From assembly GCF_029814175.1 (NCBI RefSeq), contig NZ_CP122313.1:1-64000 (forward strand): a stretch of 64,000 bases of DNA, given 5' to 3'. Both the position numbers and the translations under genes were made by a program. Shown here one piece after another: positions 51,825-61,880 of the stretch. Within the stretch, counting starts at the first letter, position 1. Every line of letters begins with the position of its first letter. Source of the DNA: Halospeciosus flavus (GTDB lineage: Archaea > Halobacteriota > Halobacteria > Halobacteriales > Halobacteriaceae). The notes under the pieces are model-generated. The model had not been told where the DNA came from and made no database searches. It saw nothing but the letters and a program-made list of their open reading frames with translations.

Positions 51825-52747
51825 TTTGCGATGAAGTCTCGCACAGCAGCCGTGGATGGCAGGCGGCCGCGTGCGCCTGTGGCGGTACAATTGAGTGCAG
51901 CCGTAGCAGCGGCAAAGCGACCTGCTTCCTTCGCTGGATCGTCGTCAAGAAGCCACGTCTGAATCAGGCCTGCTGTGAAGGCGTCGCCAGCCCCTGTCGT
52001 ATCAGCAACATCCACACTGAAAGCCGGGACCTCGGTCACGGTGTCGTTCTCAAGAAGGAGAGCGCCGCTGGCGCCTTGGGTGACAGCAGCACGTGAGACA
52101 TTCTGTTGGGCGAGCGCCGCGATTGCTTCCTCACCATCTCCGCCAAAATACGACCGGGCAGCCACTTCACCGACGACAAACAGATCAACAACCGAGAAAA
52201 GCCGATCGATAGTCGTCGCCGAGGTTCCTCGACCGTCGAGTTCCGAGAGCGGGCCAGCGAGATCAAATACGAGCGTCGAAATCACACCGCGTTCCCGAGC
52301 CGCTAAAAGTCTGGAAACAACCTTATCAGGCGCATAGGCACTCGTGAAAACCACATTCGCGTCACTGAGATACTCGATATCCGAATCATCAAGCCGTAGA
52401 TTCGGGACGCTCTGCCCGCCCGCGATAATCATTCGCTCCCCGTCCGGGCCACGCAGAACCAACGTGTACGATGACTCTTCAGCACCGGCCCGAACCCTCG
52501 TACAATCGAGGCCACGGCCTTCCAGATCGGCTTTGATCTCAGCACTGGAACCGGCACCGAGTCGCGTGATGATCCCCGTTTCATTCCCGAATTCAGCGAG
52601 CCCCGAGGCGACGTTTGCTGCAACACCCCCAACATCGGTCGTATGCTCATGAGCAAACGCACCACCGTCAGGCTCCGGCAAGTTCGAGAGAGTGTAGATG
52701 TGGTCAAGTACCGCACTGCCGACGGCGACAACCTCTGGTGAGGACAT
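51818..52747 (-). CDS. PfkB-family carbohydrate/nucleoside kinase
   Basis: A 309-aa kinase with the N-terminal GSAVLDHIYTLSNLPEPDGG, GGVAANVASGLAEFGNETGI (PfkB signature 1) and VADTTGAGDAFTAGLIQTW (signature 2 with the catalytic Asp). Sugar or nucleoside phosphorylation by ATP. The end overlaps the BtpA-family gene. Together they may recycle a nucleoside sugar. Confidence 0.87.
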   Translation of the reverse strand: MSSPEVVAVGSAVLDHIYTLSNLPEPDGGAFAHEHTTDVGGVAANVASGLAEFGNETGIITRLGAGSSAEIKADLEGRGLDCTRVRAGAEESSYTLVLRGPDGERMIIAGGQSVPNLRLDDSDIEYLSDANVVFTSAYAPDKVVSRLLAARERGVISTLVFDLAGPLSELDGRGTSATTIDRLFSVVDLFVVGEVAARSYFGGDGEEAIAALAQQNVSRAAVTQGASGALLLENDTVTEVPAFSVDVADTTGAGDAFTAGLIQTWLLDDDPAKEAGRFAAATAALNCTATGARGRLPSTAAVRDFIANY

Positions 52748-52851
52748 TACATCAACCCAGGCAGGCGATCGTTTTGAACATATAGGAATCGAAAGGAGTG
52801 TTCTTCCCGATTTTGTGCCGGTACCGAGGAATACCGAGCGTTATCGTCGTT

Positions 52852-53697
52852 TTAGGTCCGAAGCCGGACTTCGATTTCGTCCGGCCCGGTAACGGAGAAT
52901 CCGTCTTCCGTCTCGGAGACTGGATACTCACCATCCCCGATTCGGGCCTGGATTTCAGTAAGTACCGCTGTGTCAGGTACCACGATTTCAAACCAGGATA
53001 TCCCCCTTCCGGAGGCCGGTTTGGATCGACGGCTCCACGTGTTGGCGCCGAGATGGTGGTGGTAGCCGCCAGCAGAGACGAAGAGTGCAGCCGGTGCGGT
53101 GGTCTGTGCCTCGAAGCCGATGAGGTCAACGTAGAACTCGCTGAACTCCTCAAGCGAGGATACTTCAAGATGAACGTGCCCCACATCTGTGCCATCAGGC
53201 AGATTCAGGTCGCCTGCGGCGGCCGCTGCTATCGGTTCTAACTCTAAGGCGTAAGTCCCCATACGAACGGTTCCGTCATCACTGTAGGGCCACTCATCCC
53301 GCGGGTAGTCCCGATAGATTTCGATGCCGTTTCCCTCCGGATCAGTGAGGTACAGTGCCTCGCTAACGCCGTGGTCGGACGCACCACCGAGTTGCCAGTG
53401 CTCTCGAATGCGAGCCAACGCGTCACCTAACGCTTCGCGTGAAGGGACTCTAAACGCGTTATGGAAGAGCCCCGAACTCGAGCTGTGCCGTTCGGCGGCG
53501 TCTTCAGCTTCTTCTAAAATCAGGAGCGGTTTGTTTGAAACACCGAGGATGGTCTCGTCGTCGGATTGACCCAGTATACTGAGCCCTACGACATCCCGGT
53601 AGAACCCCGTCATCTCGTCGATATCGTTAACACGGAGGGCAGTCCGCCCAATATGCGTCCCCTCTGGGAGCGTCTCCGGGTGGGTTTGCGGGGTCAT
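52852..53697 (-). CDS. VOC-family (glyoxalase/extradiol dioxygenase-like) protein
   Basis: Start at 53697 (MTPQTHPETLPEGTHIGRTA). Two tandem VOC units: GRTALRVNDIDEMTGFYRDV ... ALYLTDPEGNGIEIYRDYPR, then GHVHLEVSSLEEFSEFYVDL ... GYHHHLGANTWSRR. The metal His and Glu positions (LYLTDPEGNGIEIY and the His of VHLEVS) are present. It resembles catechol 2,3-dioxygenase-like proteins seen widely in haloarchaea; the substrate is unknown. Confidence 0.82.
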   Translation of the reverse strand: MTPQTHPETLPEGTHIGRTALRVNDIDEMTGFYRDVVGLSILGQSDDETILGVSNKPLLILEEAEDAAERHSSSSGLFHNAFRVPSREALGDALARIREHWQLGGASDHGVSEALYLTDPEGNGIEIYRDYPRDEWPYSDDGTVRMGTYALELEPIAAAAAGDLNLPDGTDVGHVHLEVSSLEEFSEFYVDLIGFEAQTTAPAALFVSAGGYHHHLGANTWSRRSKPASGRGISWFEIVVPDTAVLTEIQARIGDGEYPVSETEDGFSVTGPDEIEVRLRT

Positions 53698-53800
53698 TTG
53701 CAAGTCGTGAGAGGCCGCTGTTGAGTGCGTACAGCCATGGTCTCAGTCCCGGTTCTACTGGTGACAAAGACAATTGCATTTCGAGGTTCCATTCTATTAC

Positions 53801-54091
53801 TTAGTTTGAAAGCAACCCAGTATATAGCTCAGGCAACAACCATGTGACCTGGTTATGGTGACCCAACCATCGGCGAGAGGTGTGGCCGACCAGGATGACA
53901 GACAGTAGCAGCGCCAGCGTGTTCAGTTCTGGATAGTAGCGAGTGAGAAGGTTGATTCCGAGCGAGAAAGTCGCAGCGAGTATCAGTAATTTCTCTCCTC
54001 TTTCTTTGAGGTATGATATAGCTCTTCGCGGTCGTTCCCTCCGAACTTTAATCTCTGGCCGCCACGATTCGTTTACAATTCCAATTTTCAT
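53801..54091 (-). CDS. Small hypothetical membrane protein
   Basis: Start at 54091 (MKIGIVNESWRPEIKVRRER), which makes a basic cytosolic segment followed by one or two membrane helices (LLILAATFSLGINLL and NTLALLLSVILVG). The frame further upstream is probably non-coding. 96 aa, unknown function. Confidence 0.4.
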   Translation of the reverse strand: MKIGIVNESWRPEIKVRRERPRRAISYLKERGEKLLILAATFSLGINLLTRYYPELNTLALLLSVILVGHTSRRWLGHHNQVTWLLPELYTGLLSN

Positions 54092-54311
54092 ATACTCTGA
54101 CTGATTGACCGTAGAATAGTAGTCTCTAGGCTCAGTCACTGTAGTTACCAATCTGAGGTCTTGAGGGATATCACGAACTACAGAGCAGGCGTTTACCATT
54201 CAATTAGCCTACTACAACCGAATATAGATTATAGGCAGTAATGGCTGTTTCCCAAACGAAGTGTGCTTACCAACCAGTTAGTTTTTGTTCCAAGAAAACG
54301 GAGTGTTAGAT

Positions 54312-54461
54312 ATGACGGACGCTGTAAGTCGTCGTCGAACGGATTACTCGAACGCTGAGATGAGCGTCGTCGGGTATTTGATCGCTACGGCATTAGGAGT
54401 TCTACTCCTGCCATTGCTTCCCATTCTAGTTCTTCTCTGGATCGGAACCAAACTAACCTGA
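54312..54461 (+). CDS. 49-aa single-helix protein upstream of NSS transporter
   Basis: A short gene: MTDAVSRRRTDYSNAEMSVV, then a single helix (GYLIATALGVLLLPLLPILV) and TKLT. It lies 87 bp before an NSS-family transporter. Bacterial NSS methionine importers need a small single-helix partner (MetS type); this could be an analogue. No sequence similarity can be claimed. Confidence 0.55.
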   Translation: MTDAVSRRRTDYSNAEMSVVGYLIATALGVLLLPLLPILVLLWIGTKLT

Positions 54462-54548
54462 TCTGGTCCGGTGTGCCGATATCTGGGATCCCTCTGAGCA
54501 GCTGAATCGACACGGACTTCCTCCTACAGTAGCCAAATTTGTACACTG

Positions 54549-55967
54549 ATGGATCGAGATTCGTGGGTTTCGAACGTGGGATTCGTACTTGCGGCCGTCG
54601 GCAGTGCAGCCGGGTTGGGGAACATCTGGCGGTTCCCATGGTTGACTGCTGACAACGGCGGCAGCGCTTTCCTCGTAATGTACTTGCTGCTCGTCGTCGG
54701 GATTGGCGTCCCTGGGTTGCTCGCTGAACTCGTGCTGGGCCGACGTGGCCGCCAAACGCCAATCGGTGCGCTCCGCGCGCTCATCGGCTCCCGGTGGGGC
54801 ACACCACTGGGCGCATTCAACGTCATCACAACCGCCGTAATGCTGTCGTTTTACTCGGTCGTCGGCGGCTGGATCCTCAGATACACACTACTGTCACCGA
54901 CCGGCGCATACTTCGCGCAGCCACAGCAGTACTTTAGCCACGCAAGCCACGGCCTCCCGGCAGTCGGTTTCCACTTGCTGTTTCTCACGATTGTCGCCAT
55001 CATCGTCTATTTCGGCGTGAGCCGGGGGATCGAACGCGTCTCGAAGATCATGCTTCCCGCAGTCGTCGTGTTACTCGGTGGCCTCGCCGTCTGGACGGCT
55101 ACGCAGCCCAACACCGCTGTTGGCTATGCGTTCTACCTCGACTTCGATGGCGACTATCTCGCGACGCACTTCTTCGACGTCCTCGGCCCGGCAGCTGGAC
55201 AGGCATTATTCACGCTCTCGCTGGGTGCCGGCGCGATGCTCACGTACGCCTCATACCTCGACGAAGATGTCTCTCTCCCGCGTGACACGCTCGTTATCGC
55301 GATTTCGAACACGGTCATCGGTGTCTTGGCCGGACTCGTTGTTCTGCCGTTGTTGTTTTCCCAGGGAATCAGCCCGGGCCAGGGTGGCCCTGGCGCGCTG
55401 TTTGTTGCACTCGCAACCGCGTTCGGTTCGCTGCCCGGCGGTACCCTCGTTGCAACCGTCTTCTTCTTCACCGTCCTGCTCGCAGCTGTAACGAGCGGCA
55501 TCAGTCTGCTCGAAACCCCCGTTGCGACGCTCGTCGATAACTATGGGATATCCCGGCGACGGGCAACGCTGCTCATGACGCTGGTGATTGCGGTGACTGG
55601 TAGTGGGTTGGCACTTGCCGGACCGATGTTTCGGTTCGTGTCCGGCCCGGTCGTCGACGTGATGCTGACGATTGGCCTGTTCGCGTTCCTCGCGATCGCC
55701 GGTTGGATACTCCGCGACGATGCCGTCGCGGAATTCCAGACTGGCGCTGGCCGCCTCCGTGGGTTCGCTACGCCATGGCTGCTGGCCGTCAGCTGGGTAC
55801 TGCCCGTCGTTGTCATGTTCTTACTGACGACCACGCTGGCTTCACTCGCAAGCCTCTCACTGGCGACCGTTATGCGAGTCGCAATCGCCGTGCTCGTGAC
55901 GCTTGTTTGCCGGATTGCAGTCACCCGAACAACACACTCCAAAGCTCGCCCGAATGAACGAGCCTAA
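54549..55967 (+). CDS. Sodium-dependent (NSS/SNF family) transporter
   Basis: A 472-aa membrane protein with about eleven helices. The first helix carries GSAAGLGNIWRFPW, the sodium and substrate site of NSS proteins, and LAELVLGRRGRQTPIGA, TLSLGAGAMLTYASYLDED follow. NSS carriers take up amino acids with sodium. The substrate is not clear. Frame intact. Confidence 0.88.
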   Translation: MDRDSWVSNVGFVLAAVGSAAGLGNIWRFPWLTADNGGSAFLVMYLLLVVGIGVPGLLAELVLGRRGRQTPIGALRALIGSRWGTPLGAFNVITTAVMLSFYSVVGGWILRYTLLSPTGAYFAQPQQYFSHASHGLPAVGFHLLFLTIVAIIVYFGVSRGIERVSKIMLPAVVVLLGGLAVWTATQPNTAVGYAFYLDFDGDYLATHFFDVLGPAAGQALFTLSLGAGAMLTYASYLDEDVSLPRDTLVIAISNTVIGVLAGLVVLPLLFSQGISPGQGGPGALFVALATAFGSLPGGTLVATVFFFTVLLAAVTSGISLLETPVATLVDNYGISRRRATLLMTLVIAVTGSGLALAGPMFRFVSGPVVDVMLTIGLFAFLAIAGWILRDDAVAEFQTGAGRLRGFATPWLLAVSWVLPVVVMFLLTTTLASLASLSLATVMRVAIAVLVTLVCRIAVTRTTHSKARPNERA

Positions 55968-56015
55968 TTGAGGGTGCCATGACATCGGATACTCCGGTAC
56001 CGTAGGCCGTACGTT

Positions 56016-56228
56016 ATGGCTGCGCGGGAACGGACAGACATCTGTCATAAGCGGCCATTCAGCTTTTTCGTGTCGCTCCCCGAACGACAGGTAGTGGCTG
56101 TGTCCGACTGCCCAGAATGTGGATTCGCGTTAGCACAAACGACGGGGAAAGGGACCGTCAATGAGGAGGCAGTCCATTTCTTTGAATGTAGCGAATGTGG
56201 GCACACGTGGACGGTATCAATCCTCTAG
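56016..56228 (+). CDS. Small zinc-ribbon protein
   Basis: A 70-aa protein; the folded part is SDCPECGFALAQTTGKGTVN and FFECSECGHTWTVSIL, two CxxC pairs as in a TFIIS-like zinc ribbon. The first 30 residues look non-conserved, so a GTG near 56110 may be the true start. Function unknown. 56229-56531 holds no gene. Confidence 0.5.
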   Translation: MAARERTDICHKRPFSFFVSLPERQVVAVSDCPECGFALAQTTGKGTVNEEAVHFFECSECGHTWTVSIL

Positions 56229-56531
56229 CTATACTGTCGGGTGTAACTATCAGCAATTACGACGTTGATGTGTCGGCATTCTGTAGCGCGGTATCCGAAA
56301 CGAATGGGCGAAGAGATACCGTCTGGTTAGCACAGCCACCGGTTCAGCTATTCAACCGTCGTGAGGGCTGTTTCGCCCCCACGAGGACTGGTTACAAAGC
56401 GTGACCAACAATATCCCAACGACGGCCGGGATCCCCCGCCCGTCAAATTGGGAAGGATGTCAAGGCTGCCAGGCGAGAAGCAGAACCATTTCAAGCGACT
56501 GTACGGTAGTTCAACGTGATCTACCGAGGGA

Positions 56532-56798
56532 ATGTCCACTGTCCAATCAGCCGTTCCACCAGGCGATTCACCGGAGGTCTGCCAGTACTGTGATGAGCCG
56601 TTCCCAACTGAGGACCGCCTCACTCTTCACAAGGGCCTCAATCACTGGCCAGACCTCACTGAGGCTGAACGAACCGCCTTCCACGATGCGCGAGCGAACG
56701 AACGCGACGCCCTCAGCTCGTTCCGGCTGCGGGCCCTCGCGTGTATCGTCGCAGTATACTTCGTCTTCCTGTTCCTCTATGCCATCTACGCCATCTAA
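56532..56798 (+). CDS. C2H2 zinc-finger membrane protein (DUF7410-like)
   Basis: An 88-aa protein: CQYCDEPFPTEDRLTLHKGL gives one C2H2 finger (with H...H in LHKGLNH) and RALACIVAVYFVFLFLYAIY gives one C-terminal membrane helix. It overlaps the next membrane gene by 20 bp, so they are co-translated. The finger may bind DNA, RNA or a partner at the membrane. Confidence 0.65.
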   Translation: MSTVQSAVPPGDSPEVCQYCDEPFPTEDRLTLHKGLNHWPDLTEAERTAFHDARANERDALSSFRLRALACIVAVYFVFLFLYAIYAI

Positions 56799-58287
56799 CG
56801 CCGAAAACCCTGATCCAGACGAACCAACAGAGAAAGCAACTCCCCGGGAAGACGCCAGTTCAAACACGATGCCGTCGTTCGGCATCCGCTTCGGCGCGCA
56901 AGTACTCACTTGGATAGCAGTCCTGACTGTTCTCGCCGATAGTGTCGCCGCTGCGAACGGGATGACTCTCTCCAAGCAACCACGTGAGGCGCTCGCTATC
57001 CCGCGGTGGCTGTACTTAGCGACGGGCGGTGCGACAATTGGCGCGTCGGCACTGCTTGCGAGCTTCGTTACTGATCGCGCGTTCATCTACTCGCTCCATT
57101 CCCGGTCTGTGTCCCTGCCAAGAATGCCCACGGTTCGGCGGTGGATTGGTGTCCTTGGCCAGACGCTGGCTGTGGTTGGGCTCTGTCTCATGGTGTTTCT
57201 CGGATACACCGGGCCACAGCTGCCATCGGCTAGTCTCACCGTCCTCGTCACATTCGTCGGCGTTCGCGCCGGCCTCCCCGTTGTTGCGTATCTCGTCGGC
57301 AACCCATGGCCCGCTCTGAATCCCTGGCGCGCCATTACAACTGTGCTCCCAACCGGTTTCTACGAGTACCCGGATTCATTCGACAGGTGGCCAGCCGTCG
57401 CCGGCATCCTCACGCTCGTATGGGTCGAGATCATCTTCCCTGTTAGCACTGTTCCGCGTGTGCTCGCAACGGCGATTCTCGGGTACTCGTTGTACACTAT
57501 CGCTGGCGCTGTCGTCTTCGGCTCCGACGCCTGGTTCGAGCACGCGGACCCGATATCGGTTCTCTTCAGGTTCTACGGCGCCGTTGCACCTATCCAGCTC
57601 CATGACGGGTCGGCGGAGGTTATACTCCCGGGGAGCGACCTCGCGCAATCAGATGTCGTAACCGATTCCTCGGACATCGCCTTCATCATCGCGCTCATCT
57701 GGGAGCTCACGTACAGCGGTTTCATCACGACGACAGCCGGCGCACAGACCATCACAACGATTGTTGGGTCACCGCTTAGTGCCGTGATGCCAGCCACGCC
57801 GCTCGCTGTCCTGACCTATACGACTCTCTTCGCTATCGGATACGCCGTCTTCCTCGCGGCGTACTGGTATGCTGGCACTATCGCTCGCCGGCTCACTAAT
57901 ACCTACGTTACGAGCCGTTCGATCGCCTTACGGCTGGCTCCTCCACTTCTGGCGATCGCGGCTGGATACCACCTCGCCCACTACGCAGGGCTGCTCGTCT
58001 CGTTGAGTCCGGCGCTGACGATGGCCGTGGTGTCACCGCTGTCACCGCCTGCGAATCCGCTCGTACTCGCGCCACCCAACTGGTTCACTGCCCTCAGCAT
58101 CGCGTTCGTGCTCGTAGGCCACTTGCTCGCGATCTGGGAGGCGCACGCGTCCGCATACGATCTCTTCCCGAGCCGGCTCGCCGCCATCCGAAGCCAGTAC
58201 CCATTCGTCCTCGTGATGATTGGGTACACCATCGTCAGTCTCTGGCTGCTGTCATTACCGGGAGCAACGCTCCCGTATCTCGGGTAG
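56779..58287 (+). CDS. Multi-spanning membrane protein of unknown function
   Basis: Start at 56779 (MPSTPSNAENPDPDEPTEKA), inside the end of the zinc-finger gene; earlier in-frame codons are non-coding. About 502 aa with some eleven membrane helices and short loops. It has Trp-Pro rich loops (NPWPALNPWRAI, DSFDRWPAVAG) and no known transport motif. With the finger protein and the exported lipoprotein that follows on the other strand it may form a metal- or iron-related unit. I do not recognise it further. Confidence 0.65.
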   Translation: MPSTPSNAENPDPDEPTEKATPREDASSNTMPSFGIRFGAQVLTWIAVLTVLADSVAAANGMTLSKQPREALAIPRWLYLATGGATIGASALLASFVTDRAFIYSLHSRSVSLPRMPTVRRWIGVLGQTLAVVGLCLMVFLGYTGPQLPSASLTVLVTFVGVRAGLPVVAYLVGNPWPALNPWRAITTVLPTGFYEYPDSFDRWPAVAGILTLVWVEIIFPVSTVPRVLATAILGYSLYTIAGAVVFGSDAWFEHADPISVLFRFYGAVAPIQLHDGSAEVILPGSDLAQSDVVTDSSDIAFIIALIWELTYSGFITTTAGAQTITTIVGSPLSAVMPATPLAVLTYTTLFAIGYAVFLAAYWYAGTIARRLTNTYVTSRSIALRLAPPLLAIAAGYHLAHYAGLLVSLSPALTMAVVSPLSPPANPLVLAPPNWFTALSIAFVLVGHLLAIWEAHASAYDLFPSRLAAIRSQYPFVLVMIGYTIVSLWLLSLPGATLPYLG

Positions 58288-58303
58288 GGCCCGTTGGTAG
58301 TCT

Positions 58304-59371
58304 TTAGACAGAGAAGTGGACCGCAGACATATCCATGAATGCGGTTTCGTAGCCATCGTGGCGAGACAGTTGCGGCGGAGTCTCAATTTTGATCGTGACT
58401 GTATCACCGCGCTCAACGCGATCCACAGTTGTCCCGTAGTAGTACCCGAGGTCAGGATCAAGTGTACCATCAAGTCCGGTTTGCATGACAGTCTGCCCGT
58501 CGCGTTCGACAGCCATCGAGAGCGACATCCCCGGCAGGAGAACTCGATTATATGGCGTACGCGGTGAGACAACAAGATATGGGCTATCCGTCCCCGAAAA
58601 TCGCTGCTCGTCAGTAACGAGAGTTACGTAGAACAAGGCGTCGTCAGCTGAGGCTTCCCCAAGTAGCCGTCCGGGGAGCTGTTCTTTCGGTGGCGCGACT
58701 GGAGCTGGCACGCCGTCCATCTGCATCAAGTCTACTGTCCCGCGGGTGCCTGCCTTCTTACTGAGCCGGCGAATCGGGAGGTCGTACGTTTCCGCCGACT
58801 CGAAGGTGAACTGGAACTGCGCAGTCCGCATCTCCGTAAATCGACCCTTGAACGGTCTGGTCCGTGCTGCCTGAACGGGCGCAATTCGAACTGTCGCCTC
58901 ATACTCACCGCTCCCCGACAGTGCCACGTTATCCCCGTAGTGGAACCCCATATTTGGGGATAGCATCGACCACAGGTTCGTCGTAGAGACGCGACCCTCC
59001 TCGTTTCGAACATCAACTGACACCGCGGTCGGGAGCACTGTCCCGGATTCGGCATCCCAGGCGCTCGCCATCAAATGCAGCGAGTCGTCCGACGAGACAA
59101 CGACTTTTGTTTTGTTCGTCCCGGTCACCCTCCAGAACCGATGAGGAAACGAGTGCATCAACGCGACCCCGATACCATCGATGGTCGTCGTTTCGTACAT
59201 GCCCATCCCCTCAACAATCGCAGGGTGATAGACACCATCCGGTCGGTCTTCGACGAGCGGGGGGTCGCGCCACGCGGACTGCGTCTCGAACCCGAGTCGC
59301 CGGAGACACCCGGAGACGCCGGCCACGCCAACCAGCCCACCCGCAGTTTTCAGAAACCGACGCCGGTCCAT
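58304..59371 (-). CDS. Tat-exported lipoprotein, iron-transporter-like (P19/Tpd-type)
   Basis: Start at 59371 (MDRRRFLKTAGGLVGVAGVS), a twin-arginine signal with lipobox VSGC. The mature 330 residues contain VALMHSFPHRFWRVTG and a repeated beta domain with NMGFHYGDNVAL and LGYYYGTTV near the end, recalling P19-type high-affinity iron receptors. Key metal residues cannot be placed without an alignment. It converges on the large membrane protein gene. Confidence 0.65.
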   Translation of the reverse strand: MDRRRFLKTAGGLVGVAGVSGCLRRLGFETQSAWRDPPLVEDRPDGVYHPAIVEGMGMYETTTIDGIGVALMHSFPHRFWRVTGTNKTKVVVSSDDSLHLMASAWDAESGTVLPTAVSVDVRNEEGRVSTTNLWSMLSPNMGFHYGDNVALSGSGEYEATVRIAPVQAARTRPFKGRFTEMRTAQFQFTFESAETYDLPIRRLSKKAGTRGTVDLMQMDGVPAPVAPPKEQLPGRLLGEASADDALFYVTLVTDEQRFSGTDSPYLVVSPRTPYNRVLLPGMSLSMAVERDGQTVMQTGLDGTLDPDLGYYYGTTVDRVERGDTVTIKIETPPQLSRHDGYETAFMDMSAVHFSV

Positions 59372-59561
59372 ATAGAAGATAAGGACTAGCGACCGAGTAG
59401 GTGTTGCGGTTCCCAACAGGCGCAGCAAGCCCAGCGCCTCCACGTCCTCTTGGTGCCTTCACATCGTCAGCTACGGTGATCTGACCGAGGACGAGGTATC
59501 TGAGCAAGGTTCGCCACAGGGAGTGTATTGATACTCGCACTCAACATACTCACTATCATAG

Positions 59562-60227
59562 GTGGGCGCAGTGAGCCAGGGCATTATTTCAATTCTCTTC
59601 GGCGATCCGTTCGCGGTGATGAACACAATCGGGCTGGTGGCGTTCGCCCTCGTCGGATCTTCGAAGGCGATTCGCGAGGAGTTCGACGTGTTCGGGATTG
59701 CTATTGTGGGGTTAGCGATGGCGTTTGTCGGTGGTGCAACCCGCGACCTGCTCGTCACACGAGTGCCGTTAGTTCTTCAGTCTCCAATCGAAATCGTACT
59801 GGGGCTCCTCGGCGTCGGGTTAGCAATGGTTCTGAGCGTCGTCTTAGAGTCACCGGACACTCATCCAGTTACGCTCGTCGCAGACGCGATCGGCCTCGCT
59901 GCCTTCGCGACGACGGGTGCTATCGTCGCGACTGATGCAGGTGTCTCGGCGTTTGGTGTCGTTGCAATTGCAATGATCAACGCTGTCGGCGGCGGAGCAT
60001 TCGCTGATATACTGCTTGATAGAGCGCCGTTCATCCTCTTCGAAGACTTCTACGCGAGTTGCGCCGTTCTGGGTGGCGCGGCATATTGGTTGACCGGCGT
60101 GGTCGGCGCGAGTGGCAGTACGGCTGCCGGCGCGTGTGCAGTCGTGACTGTCGGAATGCGGTTAGTCGCGGTCACGTACGATTGGCATCTCCCGACCGTA
60201 CAACGATTAGAACTGCTCCGTGAATAA
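59562..60227 (+). CDS. TRIC/YadS-type cation-channel family protein
   Basis: A 221-aa protein, GTG start, with two homologous repeats of three helices: NTIGLVAFALVGSSKAIREE and GGATRDLL, then DAIGLAAFATTGAIVATDAG and GGGAFADILL. This repeat is the UPF0126/TRIC signature, a trimeric potassium channel. It is a single gene convergent with the glutamate dehydrogenase gene. Confidence 0.85.
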   Translation: MGAVSQGIISILFGDPFAVMNTIGLVAFALVGSSKAIREEFDVFGIAIVGLAMAFVGGATRDLLVTRVPLVLQSPIEIVLGLLGVGLAMVLSVVLESPDTHPVTLVADAIGLAAFATTGAIVATDAGVSAFGVVAIAMINAVGGGAFADILLDRAPFILFEDFYASCAVLGGAAYWLTGVVGASGSTAAGACAVVTVGMRLVAVTYDWHLPTVQRLELLRE

Positions 60228-60244
60228 TTGAATACTCAGGCGAG

Positions 60245-61543
60245 TTAGGGCCAAAGGCCGCGCGTTTCGTGGGCTTCGGCAATCCGTGAGAGCGCGACGA
60301 TATACGCTGCGTCGCGCCACGTGACGTCGCGTGTCTCGAATTCTGTTTGGACATCCTGCCAGGCTGCCAGCATCTCTGTTTCCAGTTCATCGTTGACGCG
60401 TTCGAGCGACCACGCGCGGCGATTGATGTCTTGGAGCCACTCGAAGTAACTCACCGTCACACCGCCAGCGTTAGCCAGAATATCTGGAATGACCGGGATG
60501 TCTCGGTCGGCGAAGATCGCGCTCGCGGCGGTCGTCGTCGGTCCATTAGCGCCCTCGATGATGATGTCGGCAGCAACATCGTCGGCGTTGGCTTCCGTTA
60601 GGACGTTCCCGATTGCCGCTGGAATCACCACATCGACGTCCAGTTCGAGTAACTCGTCGTTGGTCACCGTTTCTGGTGCCTCGTGAGTCATCACCGCTTC
60701 TGGCTCCTCGTGATGCGAGGGAATCGAGTGTGTATCGAGGCCGTTTGCGTCGTAGATGCCGCCGTTGACGTCACTGACGGCGACGACGTTTGCACCCCAG
60801 CTGTCGAGTAATTTCGCTGCGTTCGACCCGACGCTCCCGAAGCCCTGGACGGCAATCGACGTTTCTTTGATGTCTTTGTCGTAATAGTCGATCGCTTCAC
60901 GGGTGATGATCGCGACGCTCCGCCCTGGCGCTGCATCACGGCCTTTGCTCCCGCCAACGATCGGTGGTTTGCCGGTGACGACGCCGGGGATTGTTTCGCC
61001 TTCCTGCATGGAGTAGGCGTCCATCAACCACGCCATCGTTTGCGGGTCCGTCCCCATGTCGGGTGCGGGGATGTCCGTGGTCGGCCCGATAACCGAACGG
61101 ATTTCGTCGGTGAATCGGCGTGTCAGCTGTTCTTTCTCGTCCTCGCTGAGGTCTTTCGGGTTGACGGCGATACCGCCTTTCGCGCCGCCGAAGGGGATGT
61201 CCATCACGGCGCATTTCCACGTCATCCACATGCCGAGGCCGACGCATTCCTCGCGGGTGACCTCGGGGTGATAGCGGAGGCCGCCCTTGAACGGGCCGCG
61301 GACGCTGTCGTGTTGCGCACGATACCCAGTGTAGACCTCTACGTCGCCGTTCTCGCGTTCGATTGGAACGGTGACTTCCTGGACTTTCTTGGGGTGTTTG
61401 AGTCGCTCGACGATGCTCGGGTCGATATCGAGGTGGTCGGCGGCGTGCTGGAGTTGGCGACGTGCGGTCTGCAGCGCCGACTCCGGTTCACTCGGCTCTT
61501 CGGCCGTCTCGTTGTCGTCGTGCTGGGTTTGTGTTGAGGCCAT
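60245..61543 (-). CDS. gdhB: Glutamate dehydrogenase (Glu/Leu/Phe/Val family)
   Basis: Start at 61543 ([20 protein letters not shown]); the longer frame is non-coding. A 432-aa oxidoreductase: [40 protein letters not shown] with the catalytic Lys, [20 protein letters not shown], and [20 protein letters not shown] for the pyridine nucleotide. It interconverts glutamate and 2-oxoglutarate. The start overlaps the stop of a small zinc-ribbon gene by one base, so they share a message. Confidence 0.9.
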   Translation of the reverse strand: MASTQTQHDDNETAEEPSEPESALQTARRQLQHAADHLDIDPSIVERLKHPKKVQEVTVPIERENGDVEVYTGYRAQHDSVRGPFKGGLRYHPEVTREECVGLGMWMTWKCAVMDIPFGGAKGGIAVNPKDLSEDEKEQLTRRFTDEIRSVIGPTTDIPAPDMGTDPQTMAWLMDAYSMQEGETIPGVVTGKPPIVGGSKGRDAAPGRSVAIITREAIDYYDKDIKETSIAVQGFGSVGSNAAKLLDSWGANVVAVSDVNGGIYDANGLDTHSIPSHHEEPEAVMTHEAPETVTNDELLELDVDVVIPAAIGNVLTEANADDVAADIIIEGANGPTTTAASAIFADRDIPVIPDILANAGGVTVSYFEWLQDINRRAWSLERVNDELETEMLAAWQDVQTEFETRDVTWRDAAYIVALSRIAEAHETRGLWP

Positions 61544-61686
61544 TATTCGATTGGTGTGCGTCGGTTTCGCATATCGCCAGCGCAGTCGGGGCACTGGCCA
61601 GGGTTGTCCTCCGCAAGCACGACGTTCCCGCACTCGAAGCACTCGTACGGTGATTCCTCGGTTGAATTCTGGTTGACGTCCCTCAT
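61543..61686 (-). CDS. Rubrerythrin-like small zinc-ribbon protein
   Basis: A 47-aa protein: [20 protein letters not shown] then [20 protein letters not shown], two CxxC pairs of a rubredoxin-like ribbon. It is directly coupled to gdhB (TAATG). The promoter for both should lie in the 194 bp to 61880. Function unknown. Confidence 0.7.
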   Translation of the reverse strand: MRDVNQNSTEESPYECFECGNVVLAEDNPGQCPDCAGDMRNRRTPIE

Positions 61687-61880
61687 GGATAGGTGAGCGT
61701 CCCGGCAGTGCGTTGCGGGATGCTCTACATACGGATAATGAGTGTATAAGGGAATATTCGATAGTTGAGTACCGAACCCCACGCCAGCCAGCGTGGTTTA
61801 CTATTCAACCATTTTCGAAATCGGGGCGCGGAGGGAGCCCTATCGCGCGATTACACTGCTAGCGTCCGCTTCGAGAGTGA

